Translations under genes and position numbers: made by a program | Assembly (NCBI RefSeq): GCF_023016065.1 | Contig: NZ_JALKAQ010000004.1 | Location: forward strand, 40,462 to 104,461 | Reading direction: 5' to 3' | DNA from: Marinobacter sp. S0848L | GTDB taxonomy: Bacteria > Pseudomonadota > Gammaproteobacteria > Pseudomonadales > Oleiphilaceae | DNA length: 64,000 bases | Part shown: piece after piece, positions 26,054-34,448 of the stretch | How positions within the stretch are numbered: position 1 is the stretch's first letter | Layout of the letters: every line of letters begins with the position of its first letter | The notes under the pieces: model-generated | What the model was told of the DNA's origin: nothing | Databases searched by the model: none | The model's input: only the letters and a program-made list of their open reading frames with translations

Positions 26054-27262
26054 TTACTTATACTTCCGAAGCTCAAGGCGAGCCACCATCGCCCGATGAA
26101 CTTCATCAGGGCCATCGGCCAATCGCAAAACCCGAGCATAGGCAAAGAGCGCAGTCAGCGGGAAGTCCTCATCGCTGACACCACCGCCACCGTGCATCTG
26201 AATCGCATCATCCACAATCTGCTGCAGCATCGCAGGCACCACCGCCTTGATCATGGAAACCTCCTGCAACGCCCCCATGATGCCCTTGGTATCCAACGCC
26301 CAGGCACACTTCAACGTAAGCAACCGCGCCTGCTCGATGTTCATGCGGGCATTAGCGATCACATCCGGGTTGCCACCGAGTTTCGCCAGTGGGCGACCGA
26401 ATGCTTCACGGCTCATAGAACGCTTAACCATCAGTTCCAGAGTACGCTCAGCAGCACCGATTGCGCGCATGCAGTGGTGTACCCGGCCCGGCCCCAAGCG
26501 GCCTTGGGCAATTTCGAATCCACGGCCCGGGCCCGCAATAATCGCACTCTTCGGCAAACGGACGTTTTCGAACAATACCTGACCATGACCATAAGGCTCA
26601 TCGTAGGCACCGAAAACCGGCAGCATGCGCTCAATGGTGATGCCCGGGGTGTCCATTGGTACCAACACCATAGAATGGCGGCGATGTTTGTGAGCATCAG
26701 GATCGGTGATCGCCATGAAAATGCCGACTTTGCAGTCGGGATGCCCAACGCCCGTGCTCCACCACTTGCGCCCATTGAGAACCACTTCGTCGCCCTCAAC
26801 TACTGCGGTCGCTTCCATATTCGTGGCGTCAGAAGATGCAACCGCCGGTTCGGTCATAAAGAACGCTGAGCGGGCTTCACCGCTCATCAATTGAGGCAGC
26901 CATTCCGCCTTTTGCTCTTCTGAGCCGTAGTGGATCAGCACTTCCATGTTGCCAGTGTCGGGTGCGTTGCAGTTGAAAATCTCCGGCGCAATAAAGCTGC
27001 GGCCGGTTTCTTCGGCAATCAGCGCATAGTCCGAGTTCAGCAGGCCACAGCCGTGTTTTTCATCCGGGAAGAACATGTTCCACAGGCCTTGAGCTTTGGC
27101 CTTTTCTTTCAGTTCCTTGATGATCGGCAGAACCACCCAGCGGTTTTCCTGGGCAGCCAGCTCTTTATGGTATTGCTCTTCAATCGGGTAGATCTCATCA
27201 CGCATGAACGCTTTCACGCGCGTCAGGTAATCTTGGCCTTTCTCGGAAATATTGAAATCCAT
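26054..27262 (-). CDS. Acyl-CoA dehydrogenase, ACAD11-like
   Basis: The 402-residue flavoprotein has the ACAD fold, and its diagnostic stretches resemble the ACAD domain of eukaryotic ACAD11 more than medium-chain enzymes: NAPDTGNMEVLIHYGSEEQK, MTEPAVASSDATN, HSMVLVPMDTPGI, GRGFEIAQGRLGPGRVHHCM and RLADGPDEVHRAM. In that subfamily the enzyme works with the APH-type kinase to convert 4-hydroxyacyl-CoA, via a 4-phosphoacyl-CoA, to an enoyl-CoA. The kinase is encoded 1.3 kb downstream on the same strand. The start at 27262 has a GAGGAG site. A LysR gene diverges 147 bases away and probably controls it. An ordinary acyl-CoA dehydrogenase role remains possible. Confidence 0.88.
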   Translation of the reverse strand: MDFNISEKGQDYLTRVKAFMRDEIYPIEEQYHKELAAQENRWVVLPIIKELKEKAKAQGLWNMFFPDEKHGCGLLNSDYALIAEETGRSFIAPEIFNCNAPDTGNMEVLIHYGSEEQKAEWLPQLMSGEARSAFFMTEPAVASSDATNMEATAVVEGDEVVLNGRKWWSTGVGHPDCKVGIFMAITDPDAHKHRRHSMVLVPMDTPGITIERMLPVFGAYDEPYGHGQVLFENVRLPKSAIIAGPGRGFEIAQGRLGPGRVHHCMRAIGAAERTLELMVKRSMSREAFGRPLAKLGGNPDVIANARMNIEQARLLTLKCAWALDTKGIMGALQEVSMIKAVVPAMLQQIVDDAIQMHGGGGVSDEDFPLTALFAYARVLRLADGPDEVHRAMVARLELRKYK

Positions 27263-27364
27263 GGTGCAGCTCCTCGCGCTTACCAGCCCCAGGTTCCGGG
27301 GCGCACTTTCGATCAGATGGCAGTCAGTCTAGAAGGCAAAGCGCTATTACGCGACTGAATTGTT

Positions 27365-27383
27365 CTTATCGTTTATCATTATC
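27365..27383. promoter_or_regulatory. Possible Fur-like site in the LysR/ACAD divergent region
   Basis: On the minus strand the sequence GATAATGATAAACGATAAG matches 14 of 19 Fur consensus positions by eye, with an uninterrupted 11-base left half. It lies 27 bases before the LysR start. The region is AT-rich, so chance similarity is a real risk. Confidence 0.3.
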
Positions 27384-27409
27384 GTCACTTATTCTGAAAA
27401 CGGATATTC

Positions 27410-28312
27410 ATGATGGCCCTGAATCGACTCGATCTTAATTTGCTACACGTGTTCGACACGATTTACAGAGAAGGCAGCCTGACCCGCGCAGCCAAGGCAC
27501 TGCACCTGACGCAGCCGGCCGTAAGCCATTCTCTGGCCCGGCTTCGGGACCACTTTGATGATCCGTTGTTTACCCGTCAGGGCAATCAAATGGTGCCCAC
27601 GCCTTTGGCACGGCGTTTCCTCGAATCGATGCGGCCAGGCCTGAACCAGGTGCAAAGTGCGGTCAATCAGTTTCACGCCTTTGATCCCGCCAGCCAGCGC
27701 AAAACTTACGCACTGGGATTGAGAGACGTTTTGGAATCGACATTTCTGCCGGAACTGATGAATCGACTGGCGCCTTACCCCGACATGGAAATCTCCAGCC
27801 AGCGGGTGGCAAGGCGTGACATGGAAACTCAATTGGCGGCGGGCAAGCTGGATTTTGCGATTGATGTGTTGCTGCCGGTCAGCAACCAGACCAGTCACGA
27901 ACTGCTTCGGCAAGACCAGCTTGTGGTGTTGGCCCGCAATAACCATCCCGCCCTGCAAAATGGGCTGAGCATGGCCTCTTATTTGGAGGCAAAACACGTA
28001 TTGGTGTCGTCCCGGAGCGAAGGTCCCGGGCTGGAAGATTTTGCGCTGTCTCGGCAGGGCGCGCAGCGAGAAATCCGCTTGCGTTGCCAGCACTATTATG
28101 CGGCGTGTCGTGTCGTCGAAACCTCGGATTTGCTGCTCACCATGCCCGAGACGTACGCCAAGATCATTGCCGAACGCGCAGAGGTGGAGGTGATGATTCC
28201 GCCCGGTGAAATGCCCTCGATTGATGTGCACTTGTACTGGCACAAAGCTTACGAACGGGAGCCTGCGCTGGTGTGGTTCCGGGAGCTACTGCGGGATCTA
28301 CAGGAAAGCTAG
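27410..28312 (+). CDS. LysR-family transcriptional regulator
   Basis: The 300-residue protein has the LysR N-terminal winged helix (LNLLHVFDTIYREGSLTRAA continuing to LHLTQPAVSHSLARLRDHF, residues 8-50) and a periplasmic-binding-like effector domain (residues 95-295). Two ATGs lie side by side; the first is taken. It is divergent from the ACAD gene, the classic arrangement for a LysR regulator of a catabolic operon, so its inducer is likely a metabolite of that pathway. Its end overlaps the converging small membrane protein gene by four bases. Confidence 0.87.
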   Translation: MMALNRLDLNLLHVFDTIYREGSLTRAAKALHLTQPAVSHSLARLRDHFDDPLFTRQGNQMVPTPLARRFLESMRPGLNQVQSAVNQFHAFDPASQRKTYALGLRDVLESTFLPELMNRLAPYPDMEISSQRVARRDMETQLAAGKLDFAIDVLLPVSNQTSHELLRQDQLVVLARNNHPALQNGLSMASYLEAKHVLVSSRSEGPGLEDFALSRQGAQREIRLRCQHYYAACRVVETSDLLLTMPETYAKIIAERAEVEVMIPPGEMPSIDVHLYWHKAYEREPALVWFRELLRDLQES

Positions 28313-28665
28313 TAGGCTCCCACCAGCATCAAAAAGCCCATAAAGCTGGCTGCGGTGATGGCTAACGATACCGTGACTATGCCAAAGCCCCACCAGATCG
28401 CGGCACCACTGGACACGTTCACATTATGGCCTAGCAGCGTGCGATAGAACGCCCAAGGCCCCAGAACAAAAGCGCCAACCACAGCAAACACAAGGCCGAT
28501 AGCAATGCCGGCGAAGGTCCAGGTGGCCAGTGCTGTGGCCCGCTCTGATATCTGGTCTTGCACACCGTGATGCTCAAGGAACCTCTTGCAGAAGAACCAG
28601 ATCAAACCGAACAAGGCCGCCACAAAGACGAGCGCACCAATAAGCGTGACAATCCGATAGAGCAC
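28309..28665 (-). CDS. Hypothetical three-span membrane protein
   Basis: This frame starts with GTG at 28665 behind the site AGGAA. The 118-residue product has three clear membrane helices: TLIGALVFVAALFGLIWFF near the N-terminus, FAGIAIGLVFAVVGAFVLG in the middle, and WWGFGIVTVSLAITAASFMG at the end. Short polar loops separate them (ERATALATW, TLLGHNVNVSSG). I do not recognise the family. It is a single gene, convergent with LysR (four-base overlap at the stops) and divergent from the TtuC-like gene. Confidence 0.65.
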   Translation of the reverse strand: MLYRIVTLIGALVFVAALFGLIWFFCKRFLEHHGVQDQISERATALATWTFAGIAIGLVFAVVGAFVLGPWAFYRTLLGHNVNVSSGAAIWWGFGIVTVSLAITAASFMGFLMLVGAY

Positions 28666-28852
28666 TTGAAGTTCCTGTTTTCGATAGGTGAATAGAAGCC
28701 TAAGCCAATCTTGAGGCCACTATAACCAGCATCTGTCACACGGCACAACAGAGCGTTGATTTCCTGGCTTCCCATAACTGGCATATAGCCGCTTCAGGGC
28801 TACACTGGGGTTGTTGAATCCGCTTACCCCACACCGTTCAGGAGGTTCGGGA

Positions 28853-30007
28853 ATGACCCAAACCACCCGCATCGCAGTTACCCCCGGAGACGGCATTGGC
28901 CCCGAGGTTGTCGCAGCTGCTATACATTGTCTGGAAGCGTTGCGCGCCAAACACCAACTGGCACTGGAATGGACACGTTTCCCATGGCCGTCTCATGCCT
29001 GGCACGAAGAACACGGAGAAAGCTGGCCCGCCGATGCGCTGGCGCAACTCAAGGCCTACGACGCCATTCTGTTAGGCGCATTAGGCGACCCCGGCCCGAT
29101 TAACGATCCTGACCGCTATTTATTATCTGACAGCGTCTCCCTTTCGCCACTTCTCGAGATGCGCAAAGGTTTTGACCAATGGGTTTGCGAACGACCAGCC
29201 CGGCTCTTACCCGGCGCACGCCAGTATCTGAAAGACGACCGTGCCAAAGACATCGACATGCTGGTGATTCGGGAAAACAGCGAAGGCGAATACGTTGGCC
29301 AGGGCGGTCGGCTACGCAAAGGAACACCCGACGAAGTCGCCACTCAGATGGAAGTGTTCACGCACCGTGCCACCGAACGCATTATCCGTTACGGTTTTGA
29401 GCAAGCCCGCAAGCGCGCTGCCGAACGCTCTCAACAAGGGCGCGCCCGAACGTTCAGAACGCTGGACGGCAACACCTGCGAAAGTCAGGTGTGCGTAATC
29501 ACCAAACGCAATGCCCTGAGACACTGGGGGGATTTGTATACCGAAGTCTTCGAGGCCGTCAGCAAAGATTACCCGGATGTCGCAACCCATCACGAACTGG
29601 TGGACGCAGCCTGCATGAAATTCGTTCAGTGCCCTTGGGCATTCGACGTGGTGGTTGCCAGCAACTTGCAGGGCGACATTCTGACTGACCTGGCCGCCGT
29701 GCTGTCGGGGGGCATGGGCGTTGCGCCGTCCTGCAACCTGAACCCGACAGACACACACCTGCCATCCATGTTCGAACCGACTCACGGCAGCGCCCCCGAC
29801 ATTGCCGGCAAGGGCATTGCCGACCCCACCGCGATGCTGTTCACCACAGCGCGCATGCTGGAATGGCTGGGGCAAAAAGACTCGGCACTCGCCGTCGCAG
29901 GTAAGGAACTGTTCGACGCCGTAGCGGCCGACCTTGCCGAAAAAGGCTCCGAACAACGCGACACTCAGGAAATCAAAGACGCCATTTGTAAACGTCTAAC
30001 CTCGTGA
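28853..30007 (+). CDS. Isocitrate/isopropylmalate dehydrogenase family, TtuC-like
   Basis: The start at 28853 (MTQTTRIAVTPGDGIGPEV) has a perfect AGGAGG site. The 384-residue enzyme belongs to the beta-decarboxylating dehydrogenases, with ENSEGEYVGQGGR near 135-147, metal-site aspartates in NLQGDILTDLAAVLSGG and the NAD-loop FEPTHGSAPDIAGKGIADP. GFDQ in place of LRKxLDLFANLRP-type helices, and EYxGxGGR, point to tartrate/D-malate dehydrogenase (TtuC/DmlA) rather than leucine synthesis. An extra polar segment of about 16 residues (AAERSQQGRARTFRTLDG) sits before the metal-binding lysine region. It is followed after 44 bases by an aminotransferase gene, probably as one operon; the substrate is open. 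Confidence 0.85.
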   Translation: MTQTTRIAVTPGDGIGPEVVAAAIHCLEALRAKHQLALEWTRFPWPSHAWHEEHGESWPADALAQLKAYDAILLGALGDPGPINDPDRYLLSDSVSLSPLLEMRKGFDQWVCERPARLLPGARQYLKDDRAKDIDMLVIRENSEGEYVGQGGRLRKGTPDEVATQMEVFTHRATERIIRYGFEQARKRAAERSQQGRARTFRTLDGNTCESQVCVITKRNALRHWGDLYTEVFEAVSKDYPDVATHHELVDAACMKFVQCPWAFDVVVASNLQGDILTDLAAVLSGGMGVAPSCNLNPTDTHLPSMFEPTHGSAPDIAGKGIADPTAMLFTTARMLEWLGQKDSALAVAGKELFDAVAADLAEKGSEQRDTQEIKDAICKRLTS

Positions 30008-30051
30008 CTAGGCTGCTAGTGAGTTTCCAAATTCATTCCGGGAGGTAATCA

Positions 30052-31311
30052 ATGACCGACCATAAGGGCAAGCTGTCCCCTTTGCTGAAACAAGCCACAG
30101 GTGTCACTGCCGCCAAAGGCGAAGGTGCTTATATTATTGACCCGGAAGGCCGACGCTATCTGGATTTCACATCCGGTATCGGGGTAACCAGTACCGGGCA
30201 TTGCCACCCGAAAGTGGTGGAGGCTGCCCAGAAACAAGTGGCCACTATGGTTCACGCCCAGGCAACAACGGTCATGAATCCTCGATTACCAGAGCTTGCC
30301 GAAAAACTGGGCGAACTGACACCCGACCCTTTGAATGCTTTTTTCTTTTCCAATGCCGGTACCGAGGCTGTCGAGGGGGCTATTCGCTTGGTGCGCCAGG
30401 CTACAGAACGGCCAAACATCATCGTATTCCACGGTGGTTTTCATGGCCGCACCATGGGCTCGCTTTCACTCACCACATCGAGCGTCGGCTTGCGAGCCGG
30501 TGTCAGCCCGATGATGAGCGGCGTTGTTGTTGCTCCCTTCCCGCACGCGTTCCACTACGGCTGGAGCGAAGAGGAAGCCACTGATTTTTGTTTGCGTGAG
30601 CTGGACCGAATTTTTGTTACTTATTCAGCGCCCAAAGAAACGGCCGCCATGTTCATTGAACCCGTTCAGGGCGAAGGCGGTTACGTTCCGGCGAACACCC
30701 GGTTCATGCAAGGACTGAGAGAACGCTGCGACAAACACGGCATTTTGCTGGTGTTTGATGAAGTGCAGGCCGGCTTCGGCCGCAGCGGCAAGTTCTGGGC
30801 TCACGATCACTTCGGGGTCACGCCCGATGCCATCCTGATCGCCAAAGGCCTAGCCAGCGGCTTCCCTATCTCCGCGCTGGCCGCATCAGAAGAAACCATG
30901 GCCAAAGGCTGGCCTGGCTCTCAAGGCGGCACCTACGGCGGCAACACGGTTTCAGCGGCAGCCGCCATCGCCACCATTGATGTGATCAAAGAGGAAGGCC
31001 TTGTCGATAACGCGGAGCGCATGGGTAAGCGCCTGCGCAGCAATCTGGAATCGCTAAAGAAAGATTACCCGGACATGGCGGACATTCGAGGCATGGGCCT
31101 GATGCTGGGTGTGGAAATGCGCCGCGGCGATGCCCCGGACGGTGAGCGTGCCGGCAACCTTCTCAAAGAGTGCGAGAAACGCGGTTTGCTGATGTTACGC
31201 TGCGGTCCCTATCAGGAAATCGTGCGCTGGCTCCCACCACTAATCGTCAATCAGGAGCAGATCGACGAAGCCACTCGTATCTTTGAAGAGGCGTTGAAAG
31301 CAACGGCGTGA
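30052..31311 (+). CDS. Class III aminotransferase (4-aminobutyrate / omega-amino type)
   Basis: The 419-residue PLP enzyme shows the class III signature: SGIGVTSTGHCHPKVVEA, FFSNAGTEAVEGAIRL near 100-115, GGFHGRTMGSLSLT, EPVQGEGGYVP, the aspartate in LVFDEVQAGFGRSGKFWA and the Schiff-base lysine in DAILIAKGLASGFPISALAA. It moves an amino group from a terminal or similar amine to 2-oxoglutarate or pyruvate. GabT is the nearest named relative, but no succinate-semialdehyde dehydrogenase is beside it, so I give no symbol. The start has a GGGAGG site. A strong terminator follows, closing a probable two-gene operon with the TtuC-like gene. Confidence 0.85.
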   Translation: MTDHKGKLSPLLKQATGVTAAKGEGAYIIDPEGRRYLDFTSGIGVTSTGHCHPKVVEAAQKQVATMVHAQATTVMNPRLPELAEKLGELTPDPLNAFFFSNAGTEAVEGAIRLVRQATERPNIIVFHGGFHGRTMGSLSLTTSSVGLRAGVSPMMSGVVVAPFPHAFHYGWSEEEATDFCLRELDRIFVTYSAPKETAAMFIEPVQGEGGYVPANTRFMQGLRERCDKHGILLVFDEVQAGFGRSGKFWAHDHFGVTPDAILIAKGLASGFPISALAASEETMAKGWPGSQGGTYGGNTVSAAAAIATIDVIKEEGLVDNAERMGKRLRSNLESLKKDYPDMADIRGMGLMLGVEMRRGDAPDGERAGNLLKECEKRGLLMLRCGPYQEIVRWLPPLIVNQEQIDEATRIFEEALKATA

Positions 31312-31328
31312 TCAGGCTGTCCAAACAG

Positions 31329-31366
31329 AAAAGGTCCGGATGACACTCGTTCATCCGGACCTTTTT
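31329..31366 (+). terminator. Rho-independent terminator after the aminotransferase
   Basis: A perfect 15-base stem (AAAAGGTCCGGATGA / TCATCCGGACCTTTT) with a 7-base loop and a T-tract lies 17 bases after the aminotransferase stop. A-tract symmetry means it may also serve the converging lipoprotein gene. Confidence 0.85.
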
Positions 31367-31394
31367 CTTATGGTGTTGTTGTCAACGCGGAGTT

Positions 31395-31964
31395 TTACTC
31401 CGCCATAACCAGTTCCAATCGACCGCGGGCAACCCGAATATCCATTGGCACCACACCTAACAAGCGCTGGGCGGTGCTTGTCTCATCCAACCGGTACACT
31501 GGCATGGTTTCCAGCATCTGGGCCACCACCCTCATGACAGAGTCTGTCACTGGCCCCAGGTCCCCTTTGAAGAACGGCGAGTCAATGGAGCTTTCCAAAA
31601 GCTGCAAGCGGCGTATGTACACCGCTTTCTCTTGGCTGTCATAAACCGGTGCGCCCTCTACTTTAAGGGCAAGATCTACCGGCAGCTTGGCCAAAAGTGC
31701 ATTCAGGGCAACCTGCCCCTTCAAATCAATAATCGCGACATCGCGGCCATCGGGGCCCAGAGTAATGTCCGCATCCGTCAAACTAAGACTAAGCGGAGAG
31801 CCGCTTTGAAGCTGTTCGCGATCGTATTTAGCCACCGCATTCTTCAAGTGCTGTTCCACTTCACCTTCGGTAATGGAGTACGGGGAAAAACTGGCACATC
31901 CGCTTGCCAGAACGACGGCAAACATCAGCGTTAAACGCACAATCGGTTTCAGCATGTCTTTCAT
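31395..31964 (-). CDS. DUF1439 lipoprotein (YceB-like)
   Basis: The 189-residue protein begins with a lipoprotein signal (MKDMLKPIVRLTLMFAVVL, lipobox ASGC at about residues 20-23) and a serine at +2 relevance after CASF, which predicts outer-membrane sorting. The rest matches DUF1439: SITEGEVEQHLKN, ADITLGPDGRDVAIIDLKGQ and PVYRLDET. The fold of related proteins is a lipid-binding-like barrel; the role is unknown. A good AGGAG site precedes the start. It is a single gene between convergent aminotransferase and the minus-strand class I aminotransferase upstream. Confidence 0.82.
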   Translation of the reverse strand: MKDMLKPIVRLTLMFAVVLASGCASFSPYSITEGEVEQHLKNAVAKYDREQLQSGSPLSLSLTDADITLGPDGRDVAIIDLKGQVALNALLAKLPVDLALKVEGAPVYDSQEKAVYIRRLQLLESSIDSPFFKGDLGPVTDSVMRVVAQMLETMPVYRLDETSTAQRLLGVVPMDIRVARGRLELVMAE

Positions 31965-32032
31965 TAGTCAGTCTCCTCGGAAGACTCCTATAGTGCGGGA
32001 TCTCCCGGGAGCTGACAACTTACAGTCCTGTA

Positions 32033-33259
32033 TCAGAATTTCTGTTTCGCCATCCAGGGAATAATGCGGTCGAAGGCTTCATTCATCCGCTCGCACGTGA
32101 GCGAGAAACTGAACCTCAGCGCATTGGTGCAATGGTCACCGAAGGCATCCCCCGGCACCACGCAGACGCCGGTTTCTTTCAGCATCCGCAACGCCACATC
32201 GGAGCCGTCCACATGGGGCGGCAAATTGGGGAAGGCATAGAAGGCACCCCCCGGCTTGTATCCGGTCAGGTGCGGCGTGCGATCGATCAATTTAACGATA
32301 TTATCCCGGCGCTCGCGATAAATGCTCACCATATCCTGAACGCAATGCTGCTCCGCTGTCAGCGCTGCAACTCCAGCAAACTGAGCCGGAGTGTTGGCGA
32401 CCGACGTCGTAAACATATGGTAACGCCGTAACGATTTTATGGCCGCCTGACTTGAGATAACCCAACCCACTCGCAAACCCGCCATACTGTAGGTTTTCGA
32501 GAAGCTGCTGATGCACATGATGTTGTCGAGATCGACCGCGCAACTGAGCACGCTGGCAAAATCGTCGTCATCAAACAGCATATGGTCATAGACTTCATCG
32601 GCGTAAACCTGAATGCCCCGGTACGCACACTCCTCCAGAATGGTCTCTACCGTACTGCGCGGATAAACCGCCCCGGTGGGGTTGTTCGGGTTATTCAGCA
32701 CCAGCGCAAAGGTGCGGGAACCCATGGCCTTGATGACATCATCGGGATCAAGCTGGTGATTGTTTTCTGCGTATGTGGGGATGTACTTCACTTCACCGCC
32801 CGTCATCCGAATCAGCGGCGCATATAGCAGGAACGAAGGATCTGTCACCAGGAACTGCCGGCCCGGTGCTGACGTTGCCGAGATGGCCAAATACAAAGCC
32901 TCGGTCGCACCGCTGGTAATCAGGATGTTGTCCCGGGTGAGCTTGCGGTTATACCGCTTACCGTAATAATCGCGCAGCGCAACCAGAAGTTCAGGCAGCC
33001 CGGCATCCATGGTGTAGCCGGTTTGCCCGGCGTTTAGCGCATCTACATATGCCTCTATAATGTGCGGCGGTGTGGGTTGGTCCGGCTGCCCAATGGAAAG
33101 ATGGATGACATCTTTCATGGTGGAGGCCATATTCACCAGTTTACGAATACCGGATACAGGAATGGCCTGCATTGCGGGATTCCAGCTGGCCTTCGCTTTC
33201 CGGTACTTCATCTTGCGAGACGCAGCTGGGCCTACACCCTTGTTCAACGGTTCCGTCAT
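32033..33259 (-). CDS. Class I/II pyridoxal-phosphate aminotransferase
   Basis: The start at 33259 (MTEPLNKGVG) has the site AAGGAGG; the frame is open further upstream without support. The 408-residue enzyme has the fold-type I features: LSIGQPDQPTPPHI, TSGATEALYLAI, the NNPNNPTGAVYP motif, Asp/Tyr in VYADEVYDHMLF and the Schiff-base lysine in SSFSKTYSMAGLRVGW. It resembles aspartate/aromatic-type aminotransferases with broad specificity, and the substrate cannot be fixed. It is divergent from the D-2-hydroxyacid dehydrogenase gene, with 156 bases between starts. Together they could interconvert amino-, oxo- and hydroxyacids, but no direct link is shown. Confidence 0.85.
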   Translation of the reverse strand: MTEPLNKGVGPAASRKMKYRKAKASWNPAMQAIPVSGIRKLVNMASTMKDVIHLSIGQPDQPTPPHIIEAYVDALNAGQTGYTMDAGLPELLVALRDYYGKRYNRKLTRDNILITSGATEALYLAISATSAPGRQFLVTDPSFLLYAPLIRMTGGEVKYIPTYAENNHQLDPDDVIKAMGSRTFALVLNNPNNPTGAVYPRSTVETILEECAYRGIQVYADEVYDHMLFDDDDFASVLSCAVDLDNIMCISSFSKTYSMAGLRVGWVISSQAAIKSLRRYHMFTTSVANTPAQFAGVAALTAEQHCVQDMVSIYRERRDNIVKLIDRTPHLTGYKPGGAFYAFPNLPPHVDGSDVALRMLKETGVCVVPGDAFGDHCTNALRFSFSLTCERMNEAFDRIIPWMAKQKF

Positions 33260-33415
33260 GTCCACCTCCTTGCACGTCGGGGAATAAAGGCTTACCTCGA
33301 GCGTAGCACGAAGCCCCGGGTCTACAAGTACAGCGATGGATTTGACCAAGTCCTTGCTGGCAACCAGACTGTGTAATCATAAATGAACAGACTGCCAACC
33401 CCTTTTGGAGCTGAT

Positions 33416-34393
33416 ATGACAAAGTCCCGAAAACCGGTTGTGACCGTGCTCACCGCCCCGGATGATCCCACGCCGCCGGGCATTGAGCCTCTTAAAGATC
33501 AGGCCGAAGTACGTTTCGCCTGCGATGAACAATCTCTGAGAGAAACCCTGCCCGGCACCGACGTGATGATGGTGACAGACTTCCGTACCGAAGCACTGGA
33601 AGCCGCCTGGCCTTCGGCCGATCGTCTGCAGTGGATTCACGCTACCAGCGCCGGTGTCGATGCGCTCATGTTCCCTGCCCTTATCGACAGTGAGGTTACG
33701 GTGACCAACGCTCGCGGCATTTTCGACCGCACCATCGCCGAGTACGTGCTGTGCACCATTTTAATGTTTGCCAAAGACTTTCCCGAATCGCTCAGGCTTC
33801 AAGCTAAGCGCCAATGGAAACACCGCGATACCGAGCGCGCCGAAGGCAAACAAGTATTGGTGGTGGGTGCCGGCTCCATCGGCCGTCAAATCGGCCGTTT
33901 GGTCAGAGCGATTGGCATGCACCCCCACGGAATTGCCAGAACGGCTCGGGAATCCGACCCGGATTTCGATGCGGTACACAGCAACGATGCGCTTTATGAA
34001 CAACTTGAACAGGCAGACTTTGTGGTGATTGCCGCCCCGCTGACTCCGCAGACCGAAGGGCTGTTTGACGCCAAAGCGTTTGCCTCCATGAAACCATCAG
34101 CTCGTCTGATCAATATCGGTCGTGGGCCGATCGTGAATACCAAGGCCCTGATCAAAGCATTGGATAATGGAGAAATTGCCGGAGCGGCACTGGATGTTTT
34201 CGAAGAAGAGCCACTACCGGAAGATCATCCGCTCTGGGCTCGGGAAAATGTCATTATGACCGCGCATATGGCGGGCGATTTCATTGGCTGGAATCAGGCG
34301 CTGACCGAGCAGTTTCTCGACAATTTCAAGCGATGGTCACAGGGCGGGGAACTATTCAATCTGGTGAACAAAAAACTGGGTTACGCAGGCTAA
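33416..34393 (+). CDS. D-2-hydroxyacid dehydrogenase
   Basis: The start at 33416 (MTKSRKPVVTVL) has the site TTGGAG; an ATG 33 bases earlier is less likely. The 325-residue enzyme shows the NAD motif GAGSIGRQIGRLVRAIGM near 145-162, INIGRGPIVNTKALIKAL near 225-242, catalytic arginine/glutamate region in that segment and the active-site histidine in VIMTAHMAGDF. The first part, WIHATSAGVDALMFP, is typical of the glyoxylate/hydroxypyruvate reductase-like (GhrA/YcdW) branch. It reduces a 2-oxoacid to the D-hydroxyacid in the cytoplasm. It is monocistronic, followed at once by a terminator. Confidence 0.87.
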   Translation: MTKSRKPVVTVLTAPDDPTPPGIEPLKDQAEVRFACDEQSLRETLPGTDVMMVTDFRTEALEAAWPSADRLQWIHATSAGVDALMFPALIDSEVTVTNARGIFDRTIAEYVLCTILMFAKDFPESLRLQAKRQWKHRDTERAEGKQVLVVGAGSIGRQIGRLVRAIGMHPHGIARTARESDPDFDAVHSNDALYEQLEQADFVVIAAPLTPQTEGLFDAKAFASMKPSARLINIGRGPIVNTKALIKALDNGEIAGAALDVFEEEPLPEDHPLWARENVIMTAHMAGDFIGWNQALTEQFLDNFKRWSQGGELFNLVNKKLGYAG

Positions 34394-34396
34394 ACA

Positions 34397-34422
34397 AAAC
34401 GGGAGCCCGCGGGCTCCCGTTT
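34397..34422. terminator. Bidirectional terminator between convergent genes
   Basis: AAACGGGAGCCC and GGGCTCCCGTTT form a perfect palindromic stem with a tiny centre, four bases after the hydroxyacid dehydrogenase stop. T-runs follow on both strands, so it likely ends both this gene and the response regulator gene converging from the right. Confidence 0.85.
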
Positions 34423-34448
34423 CTTATCCATTTTTCAACAACCCGCTA

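Noticed and set aside
25936..26178. Plus-strand frame of 80 residues crossing palindromic copy A
   Set aside because: Its start and much of its sequence come from the repeat, and it then runs antisense into the acyl-CoA dehydrogenase gene. No ribosome site or homology.
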